The position numbers were made by a program, and so were the translations under genes. From Rotaria sordida (lineage: Eukaryota > Rotifera > Eurotatoria > Philodinida > Philodinidae), in assembly GCA_905250125.1 (NCBI GenBank), contig CAJNOL010000093.1:205518-269517 (forward strand): a stretch of DNA of 64,000 bases, written 5' to 3'. Below the pieces are notes generated by a model. It made no database searches. It was not told the DNA's origin and was given only the letters and a program-made list of their open reading frames with translations. The first letter of the stretch is position 1. Every line of letters starts with the position of its first letter. Of this stretch, positions 35,228-46,122 are shown piece after piece.

Positions 35228-36133
35228 GGAGACTCCCTCTTAGAATCAATCTATCACTTAAAACGGACTGTTTGAGCTGAAATTTACAGGAATGAGTGAT
35301 CCTAGTGGAAAACACTTATGATAAAAATTTCAGCCCGATATGTCAAACTAGACCGAACCTTCAGCTTGTTTATTTGACTTCCCAGAGAATCGTTATAACT
35401 TCGTTATTAAAAGAGGTACAGAGCTCAAATTGGTTTCAAACTATAGCTAACCTCTTTGCGCAACTTTTATCTGAATAGAATTTTGAAATTCCTTTCCATT
35501 CATTTTTTTATGAGCATTTTAGCAGATATGATCTTAAAATAAGCATAAAAAAGGTGACTCCACGATAGTAAATTCCACTTTTCTCAGCCTAGGAATCAAG
35601 TATAAGAGATCTGATCGGACAAAAGTTTGCCCTTATTTATAGCTTCAAAACAAAAAAAATAATGGTTATAGCTTGAACCTGGAGAAAGTTATTTCAATTT
35701 TCCTGTCTAGAAATCATGTTTTGAGAAAAACGCTAAAGAACTTTTAGAAATCGATTTTTTCATTTAAATCCAGAAAAAAAATCATATTACAATTGCATAT
35801 ATTTAACAAATTCCAGTGAACTGTTTTAAAGCATGTAATAAATGAAGATAGCTAACACCGTCTGACATGCTGGTTAAAATAAAATTGTTCTATTCAATAA
35901 TAATGTAAGTAACAACACAGTTTTTCCGAAACAGAGAAACTTTAAAAAATCATTAAAATTTCTCTGAAAACATGGTAGTAGACTCGAAGTTTCTTGTGAT
36001 AAGTCTGTGAAACTTTAGTCGTTTTGTGAAAAACCATATATATTCTAAAAGAGGAAGCTTCAGTGCATTTTCCTACAACAAAAACTCAACTTCAATATTT
36101 TTTCGAAAAATTGAGTTTTATAAGGGAGTCTTC
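35228..36133. mobile_element. MITE-like element with short terminal inverted repeats and TTAA flanks
   Basis: The 906-bp segment begins GGAGACTCCCT and ends AGGGAGTCTTC, imperfect 11-bp terminal inverted repeats. It is immediately bordered by TTAA on both sides (35224-35227 and 36134-36137). TTAA duplication is characteristic of piggyBac and related DDE transposons. No transposase is encoded, so it would be non-autonomous. The interior is not itself a hairpin. The short repeats leave some chance of coincidence. Confidence 0.6.
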
Positions 36134-36137
36134 TTAA

Positions 36138-36819
36138 GTTAAAGTTAGAAAATATACATATTCAATTTATATCTAGAACAAAATATTTTCTTTCTAGCTT
36201 TCTATAGAATTAATTAGAGCATGTTTCACACTATATGAGCACTTCCTTAAATGAATAAAAACGATGCTCTCATTGAATCACGCTATTTCTCATCATATAC
36301 GCATTTTATGAGAATGAAAGAAACGACTCGCTGATTTACATAACAAAACCCCATGCTTAACACCTTTTAAAACATGTCTGGACAACATAATAAAGCAACT
36401 TAAGTTTCGAACACTAAATGGCAAGATATGCTAGATTTTTCTAATAGCTGCCGAAGATTACGTAAGTTACCTATTTTTAACATATACCAATAACGGACTA
36501 ACAGCAGTTATAACTATTCCTTCTACTGGCTTGTTTTTTAAATGACGTTGATTTTAATTTTCTCCGAAAAAGAAATCTGATATGTTTTTAAGTAAATCAT
36601 TTAGTGATCGAAATCACACAGATGATATTTTATTCTATTTTTTTTCTCTACTTGTCACGATTTATTATTAGATTGCTCAAATTCTATACAGTATAGATCT
36701 TCATCAAAAGAGAAAAAGTTTATAACTTTAATGTAAAACAATCAATTTTAAAATTACTATCTAATAAATCGGGAAACATATCAATCGACCAATACTTATA
36801 TTATACCCGTTTTTTAACA
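36138..36819. other. 5' flank of GPCR copy 2
   Basis: AT-rich sequence without a gene. It could contain the promoter of the receptor (CTTATATTATACCCG at about 36795-36809). Confidence 0.4.
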
Positions 36820-37800
36820 ATGACATCATCAACAGATATCAATCTCATCAAATCATTAAATTATATTTCGGAACAACTCGATCGATATTTAGCACTTATG
36901 ATTTTTATTGTTGGTGTCATCGGAAATATTTTGAATTGTTTAGTTTTATCACAACGAACACTTCGATCAAATCCATGTGCATTACTTTTTCTTGCTTCAT
37001 CATTTATTGATCTTATTTCAATTTTAATTGGTTTACCAACTCGAATATTAGCTGGTTGGCACGTTGATCCAACTACAACAATTAATTGGATATGTAAAAC
37101 TCGTGTTTTTATTGTATTTAGTACGAGAACAATGTCCATATGGTTAATTACATTAGCTACAATTGATCGATGGTTAATATCATCTATTGATATTCATCGT
37201 CGACAAATGAGTAATTTAAAAAATGTTAAACGAGTAATATTTATCGTTGTAATTCTATCGATTCTTACATATACTTATATGCTTTATTGTTATGAAGCTA
37301 ATATTACTGATGCACCATTGAAGTGCTATGGAAAAAATAATGTATGTCGTCTTATCAATGATTTGACATATTCATTTATAACTATAATAATTCCATTGAT
37401 TTTAATGATTATATTTGGTCTATTAACTATTTCACATGTACATCATGTTCATAATCGCATACAAAATCAAGCTATTAGACCGGGAAATATTCCTTTGACA
37501 TCAAAACAATCACACTTTAAAAAAGTTGATCGTCATTTACTTCGTATGCTTGTCATACAAGTACTTTTGTTAACTATATTATGTATTCCACAAGCAATTC
37601 AAAAATTTCATATTACATTTAAACCATTTGGTTCTGGAACTGAATTAGAAGATGTTATAAAAGCATTTGTATATAATATTGAACTACTTTTGGCTTTTAT
37701 TGCAAGTAGTATGACATTTTATACAAATACATTAGCTAGTGGCAGTATTTTTCGAAATGAATTTATGAATTTAATACGAAAAGTTACTCAAAGACAATAA
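36820..37800 (+). CDS. Rhodopsin-like GPCR, rotifer family copy 2
   Basis: Intronless, 326 residues, seven predicted helices. Same signature as its paralogues: GNILNCLVLSQRTLRS after TM1, DRW at the end of TM3, IIIPLILMIIFGLL in TM5, CIPQAI in TM6. It differs in having Asp in TM2 (SSFIDLIS), which may be the sodium-site D2.50 lost in the other copies, and MTFY rather than MPFY at the end of TM7. TM1 to the second intracellular loop is nearly identical in DNA to copy 3. An AATAAA lies at 37856. Ligand unknown. Confidence 0.9.
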   Translation: MTSSTDINLIKSLNYISEQLDRYLALMIFIVGVIGNILNCLVLSQRTLRSNPCALLFLASSFIDLISILIGLPTRILAGWHVDPTTTINWICKTRVFIVFSTRTMSIWLITLATIDRWLISSIDIHRRQMSNLKNVKRVIFIVVILSILTYTYMLYCYEANITDAPLKCYGKNNVCRLINDLTYSFITIIIPLILMIIFGLLTISHVHHVHNRIQNQAIRPGNIPLTSKQSHFKKVDRHLLRMLVIQVLLLTILCIPQAIQKFHITFKPFGSGTELEDVIKAFVYNIELLLAFIASSMTFYTNTLASGSIFRNEFMNLIRKVTQRQ

Positions 37801-39184
37801 CTTTTAGATTGTATTAAAAAATTCCTGTAAATATATTTATGTTATATGATCAGACAATAAATTGAAGTAAATGAAATTTTTTATCCCTCGAATTGAAGAC
37901 TGCCTATGGAAAATATGTTAGTATGTGAGGTTAACCGAGTGTGGATTATGAAATAGCTGAGGTATAAGAGCGGAAATTATAAAAATATTTCTACTCTTAA
38001 TTGAAAATGACTGGTGATTATATCAATACAGCTGTAAGGTCACAAAAACATATTTTCTTTTTTCATAGGATAGGCTTAACATCAATAATAAATTTTATAT
38101 CCCATATAAAGAGATTTCCACTATTCAATTCTAAAAACTGACAAAGAGTATATGTGATGGTCTGATTCAATAATATTTAAAATACAATTGTCAGAAAATA
38201 TTATTCATAATGTTAAAGATTTGGCATTTCAACACATGATAGGATTCATGATAGTTTTAAAAAAACTTGTATAAATCATCTCTATCTCAAAGAAAGATTC
38301 AATAAAATTTGCAGACGAAAACCTACTATCAGGAAACTATTATCAATTCCAGTAAAGACGTTGTGATCTATAGTTCATAAATCAATGAATACTGATATTT
38401 TTTACTATTTATGACAACTGATCGAATTTATTCTCAAATAAAAGAAAGGAAGTTAATATGAAATACATATATATATTTGAACGTCTCCTAAACATACTAT
38501 ACACATATTTCAATAAAGAGAACGTTTAATGGCAAAGATAAATCGTAACCTTGTTTTTTCATATTCACATCAATCGATCATATGACGAAGTATTATTTTA
38601 ACAATAATATATTTACAATAGAAGGCCGTGTATTGTAACTCAAGGACATCGAACATATTCGGATTAAATTAAACGTCACATTCCTAAAATAACAAACCTA
38701 AATAACGTATACGAACGAAGATATTTGAATTTTAAGATATTTCCAATGTATTTAATGTGGCAAAAATTTGAAATTTCAATAGGATTTATTTTTCTCTTTT
38801 TTGTCATGGTCCGATATTGATTGTCGAGTTATATAAGAAAAAATATGTTTTGGTTTATGAACTTCTACCTACTATTAATGAAAGATATTAATTAACATAT
38901 ATATTGCAGTAAGCGTAGCACAAAAATAGAAGACAACCATCATACTAACCCTTCAGTGGACTTTAATCTCACGGTTATATCTGTCGGGAAAGAACGAAGC
39001 AAATTTCTACCCGTTTACTTCAATACCTCTTTAAGATCGTATTTCATAATGATGGTAACTTAAGCACATGATACTTTTTTTTATTGTCAAGAAAGTCAAA
39101 TATTATTACTTCATTATTTCATAGATTTTGCTAATATTTAAATAAAATATTGATCATAGATAACGAGAAAAAAAACCTTGGTTT
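37801..39184. other. Intergenic, no supported gene
   Basis: AT-rich. Nothing recognisable apart from the GPCR poly(A) signal near its start. Confidence 0.4.
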
Positions 39185-39285
39185 TTATACATTCAGTTCA
39201 AAAAGAATATAATTTGCTGCTTTAGTTTGAATTAAATCAACAATTTCTTCACATTGTTTTTTTTCAATATCGATTGTGACTTGAG
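39185..39285 (-). other. Possible isolated terminal coding exon
   Basis: Preceded by a plausible acceptor (TGATTTTCAG). The frame reads 33 residues, including QVTIDIEKKQCEEIVDLIQT and YILFELNV, then TAA. Amino-acid composition and codon use look coding-like, unlike the flanks. I found no in-phase upstream exon up to the nuclear receptor gene, so it may be a relic or the end of a gene I could not assemble. Family not recognised. Confidence 0.3.
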
Positions 39286-40364
39286 CTGAAAATCATTACT
39301 GAACATTTCATTAAATTAAAACGAAACGATGACACATAAAACACCATGAATACTATGTACAATAATTAAAAAAAAAAAGAATTATAATTTACACGTAAAA
39401 TATATCTCCTATACGAAAACTATTATCTAGAAGAACTATCTATTTCTTAATTATACAATGAAATACTTTTTACTAATAAGAAAACTTCCTGAGATGGTTT
39501 CGCAAATTTTTATTATATCTATTTTCTACAGTCCTCAGATTTGTGAATTTCAGTCTAAACTTTTGCGCACATTGAGAACTCAACTAGACTAGTTTCCATA
39601 AAAAAATTCACAAGTTTTGAACAAGATATAGACTCTTTTCCATGGATAGTGTATACAACATAATAGCTTTAAAACTAATTGAGTTGTCCATATGCATCAA
39701 AATTCGAAAATACAAGTCGTCCGAAAACTTAAAGAAAAACATTCGATAGGTTAGTCAAAACTCAAAATCTTTTTAAGGTTGCTATTAGAACACTATGTAG
39801 TATCTATAGGTTAAAAAAGCATTGTAGTCAGAAGAGAATATATCAAGAGATTTTCTTGTAAATGAAAGATAAATTCGAACGCTTTGACTCATCGACATAT
39901 AAAAATTTCGAATCTAATTTTCCTAAGATAAAATATACAATAAAGTATTCTTCGTCTTAAATTATTCATTATAAATAATTAGATTATACCACGAATAGAT
40001 AAAATAATTTTTATGCTAAACTTCTTAATATCATTTCTTATTTGATTAAATTTTGAATTTTGAAAATAAATATCTATTTGTTTCTCTGACGTAAACTAAT
40101 AAAAATAAGTTCGATCTACAAAATAAAATATATATTTCAATAAAAGAGATATATCATTTAAATATGATCACATAATAAGACTAAATACTGAATTAAGGAC
40201 ATTTTTCATCATTTAATAAAATTATTTAGATTATAGAAATATAATTTAAACAAATTCACTGACAATAAAAACAACAACAACAACAACAACAACAACAGAA
40301 AAAAAATAGACAATCACTGTTCTAAAAATATCTATCAAAGATATTTTTTCTTCTTTGATTCATA
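39286..40364. other. Intergenic with a CAA microsatellite
   Basis: AT-rich sequence. The only landmark is the CAA run at 40270-40297. No gene is supported apart from the possible exon to its left. Confidence 0.4.
40270..40297. repeat. (CAA)n microsatellite
   Basis: About nine uninterrupted copies of the triplet AAC/CAA just downstream of the nuclear receptor gene. Length may vary between alleles. Confidence 0.9.
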
Positions 40365-42534
40365 TTAATTGTCATCTTGTAATATTAATGACTGTTCAGT
40401 TGTTTTCACTATTGTTTGCATTAATTGTTTATGTTTTTGAACTTCTCGTCCATTTAATGAACACATACTTTGATCAAGCGATGTTTTGATAAGTGCAGCA
40501 AATCTTAATGATGCTTGTTGATAACCATAACGATAAATCATATATTTAAATAATATTTCAGTATAAAAATTTTGAATATCTAATATTTTTTTTTCATTTG
40601 AAAGTAAACGATATTCATCTGTTGAAACATTAACTTCTAAATATATATTATCATTATGAAAATTTCAGAAAAATAGAATGATTAATAATATAATCTCATG
40701 TTAGTTTATTTTTTATCTATTTATAGAAATAATAATAATAATAAAAAAGTCGCGTATATATTTTAATTCAAACTCCAGTTTAGTGTTTGTTATTCGGATT
40801 CTGGAAACGATCGAGTTGATCCTACGGTTCTAGTTCCGTACAGAAAAAAAACAAGATGTTTCTTTTACCTTTACGAGACCTTGAGCTTCAGAAATGTACC
40901 CAATATGGGGTGACTCCCCCCAATCGTTTTTCGTTTTTCTCCACTGTTCTATTGTATCTTTTTGCTTATTGATGACCTCGAAAAATCTCTCTATAATCAT
41001 GTATGTAAACAACAAATTCAATAGCAACCATTAGAATAAATTGTATCTATGTCATTGATTAGTCGAAATAAGTATAATATACAGATAATTTCGATTTTTA
41101 CCGAATGCATTCATAACTCAAAACGAGTCTCGATCAAATATGATCGACTCTATGTATAACATTTTATTATAATTAATTAATTGATTATCAAGTCGATTAA
41201 ATTTGTTGTTTAGTCAAGGGTTTAGGCGTGACGAAAGAGAAGAATTAGACCCATGCTCACATCTACATCCTAAGTTGGTTACTAACTGAGATAGTAACCA
41301 ATTAATTTGTTAATCAATTAATTAATTATAATAAAATTTTGTATGTATAGAGTCGAGCATATTTGATCCAGACTTGTTTTTTAGTTATGAATTCATTCGG
41401 TGAAAACAGACTAATTCAAGAAAATCACTTGGTAGATATAAGAGAAAAGACTTTTGTCTGTAACTTACTGCTTTTATAATAGACATAGCGAGAAGCACAA
41501 GAAAAAAAAATAAAGCACCATTAATTAAATTGAAAAATTCAAGTTAATGATTATTTTTCTTTTTACTTACTATTGTTATTTTCATCCATTACAATAATAT
41601 CACAAGCTGTTGAAAATACTAAAACAGGCATTAATAATTTAATTAATGTACCATCATTATCTGCATTTTTATAAATTTTAATTGCATTATCCATTATTTT
41701 TGATCCATAAATTAATGGAAAACCAGTTTTAAATATTGGACTAGAATGAATATCTACATCACGACTTATAACAATACCACTATAACCACCAATATTTCTT
41801 GTATTTCTTTCAAGTAATGCAGATTGATCATTTAATGATAAAGTTTGAAAATGAGATAAATTTTTAATAAATGGTAAAACACCTTGATACATTGTACTAA
41901 TAATAAGTAACATATTTGTTGTTGCCATTTTTAAACGCATTTTCATTGGATATTTTGATTGATCTTCTAATAAATGATGAATATCAGAAACAGGAAATTT
42001 TATATTAAATAAATTAATTAAATTTGATAAATAAGACCACTGTTCAGTTGTTAATAATGATCGATCATTTTTAAGTAAATCAATTGGATAAATACAACTA
42101 GCTGAAGAAGTTATTTTATTATTTAAATATTGTTTACAACGTGTACCTTGTCGATTATGTGAAGCACGTAATAATTCTTTTTGCATTCCAACTAAAAAAC
42201 ATTTTTTTAAACGACAATATCGACATGTTTTTCGACTTTTTATTGTTATATCACATTTACCATGAAAAATACATTTTCTATCATTCTAGAAAATTTTTTT
42301 TTAAAAGAGAAAAAAAAATTATTTTTCAAATGAATCAAAATAAAAATCAATATATTAACCAACTAGATTAATTTGAGCATTTCGTCGAAAGAACATTTTA
42401 CATGAAACACAACATAATGTACCATAATGTAATTGTGCATTATCAATGCCACAAACTTTACATAAAGAATATGATTTGAGATTTTTCTTTGTATTTAGAG
42501 AAGATGTAAATGATAATTGGTTATCACAATTCAT
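40365..42534 (-). CDS. Nuclear hormone receptor-like transcription factor
   Basis: Exons 42364-42534, 41571-42285 and 40365-40636 join in phase to 385 residues. The N-terminal DNA-binding domain has both C4 zinc fingers. Finger one runs CKVCGIDNAQLHYG, then C-VSC-KMFFRRNAQ. Finger two runs CIFHGKCDI, then CRYCRLKKCFLVGM. The P-box differs from the common CEGCK, having CVSCK. The rest is a helical, weakly conserved ligand-binding region containing LSLNDQSALLERN, which resembles the LBD signature around helices 3-5. The last exon ends with a plain TAA and no recognisable AF-2 helix. Resembles the divergent, expanded receptors of rotifers and nematodes; the ligand and response element are unknown. 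The 934-bp second intron contains an inverted repeat. Confidence 0.88.
41099..41402. repeat. Inverted repeat inside the nuclear receptor intron
   Basis: Arms 41099-41191 and about 41305-41402 are reverse complements: ACCGAATG.ATTCATAACT, GATCAAATATG.TCGACTCTAT and TTTTATTATAATTAATTAATTG are shared. The spacer of about 113 bp is slightly richer in GC. Likely a small foldback insertion. Confidence 0.75.
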
Positions 42535-44127
42535 TTTATAAAATTAACATAATCTAAAATATTAAAAATATTCAAATAACAAAAAAACAAAAAAACAAAA
42601 AATACTACTTAAATTTATTTCCTACTTCAAGCTATAAGATTTTTTTTGGAAAGGATAGCATTATTTATTGTTAATTAAATATATCAAATGAAATATATAT
42701 AGTACTTGATTTTAGTAATGCTATTTATAAAAATTGTCAGTAAAGTTTCATTTGATAGTTTGTGCGTCTATTTACCAATGAATACCTACGTGTGAACTTT
42801 TCCTTTTTTTTCAAGGTCATTTATTAGAAGTTAAGTGCAAAAAACAAAGGTGTTCTAGTTAAAATTATAAGTACCTTATGTAGGTTACATTTTGTTTTTA
42901 CGGAGTATAGTCAATGCTTCAAATGGTAAACTACAACTAGATATATATTTTTTTTTGTTACGCTTTGCTTACATGATGAAAATGTATGTTTACATTATCT
43001 TTTCACAAACAAAGTATGCACGTGTCAAATTTTTCACAATCCTAAAAAACAAAACTATGTATGCAAATAAAGACTGAGACAAAAGAGAAAAAGCTACATT
43101 CTACCTATGATTGAATCAGGTACACAAGGTCATAATTTACTTCAATCTAAATGTGATTGTATGTTTAATACTATATATACAATTTTTGTTAAAGATTTAC
43201 AATCTATATCTTCATTAATATGTACATAATACACTTTATTTTCTTCTGAGTAACATGTAAAATATTTGTATTCCAAAAGTAGCGAATGTCATGTATGTTA
43301 TGTTTGTTTTGTGTACGCTTACTCCTGGTATTACTCAACATGTGATCTACTAGTTGATTTGGATTATTCATCAATGAATCATCTATTGATGCATTAGTTC
43401 AGACCATTTTATAACTGGACCAATGAAAAAGATAACTTTACTGAAAAATTAGATACAGCTTATAATATCGTTATGTCATATTTCCATTTTGATCAATTTT
43501 TTGTTTTTCTCTATTTTGTAAGTGTTATTAACTTGTGTCATCTTTATCATAAATAACCAAACTCAAAAACTAAGCTAAAACAATCGATATGATTGATACA
43601 AGCTGCTTAAATACACTCACAAATATATGTAACATTGATATATCTTGAAGTAAACAAATTTTCGTGCATTTTGTTGGTATAACATTCTGCCTCTGTCATT
43701 GATAATTAGCACAGAGCGTCATCTTTTAATTTTTCTAAAAATCCCTAGCATAATATTTCATAGAAATATTATTCAAATTATGTTGATTCTAAATATATAC
43801 TTTATTTATAGTCTAATTCCAAAAATAATCATCATACAATGTATTTACGATAATCACATTCAAAGCATGTAGAGAAAAAACAACATTGGACCGTTCGTTG
43901 TACGCAATTGCTAAAGATAAGAAAGGTGGCGCAATATAATAGTAGTATTAATAGATAAAAATTAAAAATTAATTCTAAAGAAGAAAAAAATTTATTATAA
44001 CGCTCATCTAATCTATAAGTAACTCTTATATTCTACATATTTAAATGTTTATTTCAAGGAATTTAACTACTAATATTCAGCATAGAAATGTCATTGCATG
44101 TGTAATTACAATATAGATATACTATTC

Positions 44128-44165
44128 ATAAGACCTTTCAAGAATCTTATAGCACGATTTAATCT
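44128..44165. repeat. Partial copy of the 4283-4511 hairpin arm
   Basis: Reads TAAGACCTTTCAAGAATCTT followed by A.AGCACGATTTAAT, closely matching the right arm of the hairpin at 4427-4470. Indicates a dispersed repeat family. Confidence 0.5.
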
Positions 44166-44917
44166 AATTTGACGAAATGTTACATCCGGTTTTTTTTACC
44201 TGGGTAGAAAATCGTTGAAATCGTGAGCCAAAGTCATCGTTCTAGATAGTTAAATATTATTTGACGATATATAATCGGTTGCTCTTAATGAGCTGCATTT
44301 ATGATGACTGAACGCGCTAAATATTAACGCTCCTGAAGAAGATATTTATTGTAAAAAGCATGTATTCAAGAATTTTTTATTTTACTAATGTAAGAATCTC
44401 ATTAGCTAAATCCGTCTATTACAGTCACTAAAGAAAAAATTTTTCTTTTAATTCTGCACGATCTCTAGTAAATATACTGAATTCAGAATCTTCACAATAG
44501 TATCTGCGACAATTCTTCTTTTTCTGTTTATTCTATTCCAGTGTGTCGTTCTTGTGTCTTTTCTTCATCGTTTCATTCTCCGTTCAGAGAGGGAAGAAAA
44601 GAAAGAATGAAATGCCGATGATTTACTATTGGTGGTTACCTAGATGAGAAAGATAATATCCTGTTACTAGTATGTCCTGGAAAGATTAGAATACTTTATG
44701 GATTTTTAATATTTAACTTTAAAAAATACTTCTAAATATTCAATCTACTAATTTGTTAAAAATAGAATACTATAGAAATTGGGCAAATACTAAAACTGAT
44801 ACTTGATAGCTACCTATGTACTGAGATAATCCTCAGTAGAGTACCCAAAAAAAAAACTCTATTGACAACTTACCTAATACACGAACATCTTGAACTCAAT
44901 ACATTAAGTAAGGATGT

Positions 44918-45600
44918 TACTGTAGTCCGAACAATTAAAAGTACGTCTTAAAATTTGATTTTTTTAAAAATTTCATGATGATGGATTCTCTTGTATTTTA
45001 TATACTATAGATTGATATGAATGAGTCATATATTTACCATTATAATGCTCTAGTAATCCTCTATCCATACTGCATATCTTCGGTTTTTACCGTTTGTATG
45101 TGTGTATATATAATTTCAACTGTAGTAATTTTCATTTGTACATTCAATATTTTTTTAATATATTTATTATATGATATGTATACACGACACTATGTACTAA
45201 CATATTCTATACCAAAAAGTGAACTCTATATGTCATAATACAAGAAAGGAAGCATAATATAAAAAATTATCCCGAACTATGTTAGTACATGGTGTCGTGT
45301 ATACATATCATATAATAAATATATTAAACAAATATTGAATGTACAAATGAAAATCAAATTTGTAATAGTGTGTGAAAATGACTATACTTGAAATTATATA
45401 TACAAATATACAAAATGGTAAAAACCTAAGATATACAGTATGGATAGAGGATTAGTAGAGTATTATAATGGTAAATATATGACTCATTCATATCTGTCTA
45501 TAGTGTATGAAAAACAAGAGAACACATCATCATGAAATTTAAAAAATTTTCAAAGAAAAATCAAATTTTAAGACGTACTCTTAACTGTTTGGACTATAGA
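44918..45600. repeat. Foldback element with about 300-bp arms
   Basis: Left arm about 44918-45206 and right arm about 45275-45600 are highly similar reverse complements. Shared blocks are TTAAAATTTGATTTTT, ATATGAATGAGTCATATATT, GTACATTCAATATTT and ATATGATATGTATACACGAC. The central spacer is about 70 bp. An open frame at 45017-45238 lies within the left arm and is probably fortuitous. Confidence 0.85.
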
Positions 45601-45974
45601 TATTGCTTTCGAAAAGTATTCGTGTCATCCTTCTTTATAATAAATACTATAATCGTAAATAAAATAATTTCTATTTACACTTAGGTTCGATTGTACTCTA
45701 TCAAATTTATTTTCATTTAAAATAATTCTACCAACTTTTTAAAATAGTATTTCAAATTTTGATTTCTATAAAAACTTTCAAAATATGAAAAACTCTAATA
45801 AGAAATTTTTCTAAGATAAATTTTATCTTGGAATATATTAAAGTGTGTTATAACATTTTATTTTTATAGTAACTTGTACTTTCTTATTAGAAAAAGCTGA
45901 AGAAAAGTGATAAACATATCTTCTTCGATAAATTTGAAAATTAAGTATAAACGAAAATAGATATTGTCACAGGT

Positions 45975-46122
45975 TTTCTTTATAATATTGAAGTAATTAC
46001 TTCTAGCTTCTATGGCTATGATGATGGCATTTTATATTTATACATTCACTACTTAATGAAAGTATTTGTTTTTGAAAAGCATTTATGGATATAGTAAAGT
46101 CTTTAATAAGAAGTTTCTTGAA
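45975..46122 (+). pseudogene. GPCR relic (TM7 and C-terminal tail fragment)
   Basis: The DNA lines up with the 3' end of the GPCR genes, best with copies 3 and 4: TATAATATTGAAGTAATT, CTAGCTTCTATGGC, ATGGCATTTTATATTTATAC and GAAAAGCATTTATGGATATAGT correspond to the TM7-to-tail region. The frame is broken by small indels and stops. The upstream two-thirds of the gene is absent or unrecognisable, although 45930-45975 may retain a little of the loop before TM7. Confidence 0.7.
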
